From Phymorhynchus buccinoides (taxonomy: Eukaryota; Mollusca; Gastropoda; Neogastropoda; Raphitomidae), in contig CM065704.1 in assembly GCA_017654935.2 (NCBI GenBank), positions 21,905,682-21,969,681 on the forward strand: 64,000 nucleotides of DNA. The letters are read 5' to 3'. The translations under genes and the position numbers were made by a program. This document shows positions 63,857 to 64,000 of this stretch, piece after piece. Under the pieces are notes generated by a model. It ran no database searches, was not told where the DNA came from, and worked only from the letters and a program-made list of their open reading frames with translations. Numbering within the stretch: position 1 is the first letter of the stretch; the number at the start of each line of letters is the position of its first letter.

Positions 63857-64000
63857 GGGGAAGACGGGGTAAAAAGCGCATGGGCGGGTAAGAAGCCCAC
63901 CCCAATTATCTCATGAAATGAAGCAAATTTCAGTCTCATTTTGCCCATGAGACGAGCCTTAATGTCTAGCATTCGTCTCATGGGCAAATTTGACTGAAAT
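63857..64000. mobile_element. Palindromic MITE family A, copy 4, cut by window end
   Basis: Starts GGGGAAGACGGGGTAAAAAG after TA (63855-63856) and follows the other copies through the central CATGAGACGAGC...ATTCGTCTCATG fold. The right arm is beyond the window. Confidence 0.9.

Overview
This is an animal nuclear genome window, most likely from a marine mollusc (a gastropod would fit). Three host genes with spliced exons lie on the minus strand, in a background very rich in microsatellites, minisatellites, small inverted-repeat DNA transposons, tRNA-derived SINEs and LINEs. The mollusc assignment is inferred from intron-exon style, LINE types and repeat load; no sequence here proves a species.

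Layout. 1-4515 (-): first three coding exons of a polypeptide GalNAc-transferase (GALNT family), running off the left edge. 5061-11727 (+): an almost complete but frameshifted LINE lying inside a CA microsatellite, with an ORF1 that combines an RNase H1-type hybrid-binding domain, a PHD-like finger, an SGNH-like fold and an Asn/His/Arg-rich repeat tail, and an ORF2 with endonuclease, reverse transcriptase and a terminal zinc knuckle. 11.7-18.6 kb: gene-free repeats, including several TA-flanked inverted-repeat elements and LINE 3' scraps. 18650-35158 (-): an eleven-exon PDIA4/ERp72-like protein disulfide isomerase gene, complete from signal peptide to KDEL. 35.2-46.2 kb: gene-free, with four consecutive tandem-repeat blocks (30, 79, 118 and 71 bp units) and a fold-back element with telomere-like repeats. 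46250-48939 (-): a complete three-exon ORMDL gene of 153 codons. 49-59.3 kb: a 5-bp-TSD DNA element, then a 43-bp satellite in three blocks around a duplicated 1.6 kb unit, one block split by a Rex1/CR1-like LINE. 59.8-61.6 kb: a second LINE fragment interrupted by a TA-flanked element. The right end carries a fourth copy of one palindromic element family.

Two of the host genes act on ER proteins or lipids (PDIA4-like folding oxidoreductase; ORMDL, serine palmitoyltransferase control) and the third is a Golgi glycosyltransferase. They are neighbours on one strand but nothing shows co-regulation.

Main leads: (1) in the PDIA4-like gene, tandem repeats in at least four introns are built from the edges of adjacent exons and carry repeated copies of real splice acceptors or donors; (2) its first thioredoxin-like domain has SAPS where CGHC is expected, so that domain should be redox-inactive; (3) the LINE ORF1 domain combination; (4) a hairpin element family with TA target duplications present four times; (5) two fold-back elements with CCCTAA-type repeats beside their loops; (6) a DNA element inserted in a reverse transcriptase frame whose removal, leaving one TA, restores the frame.
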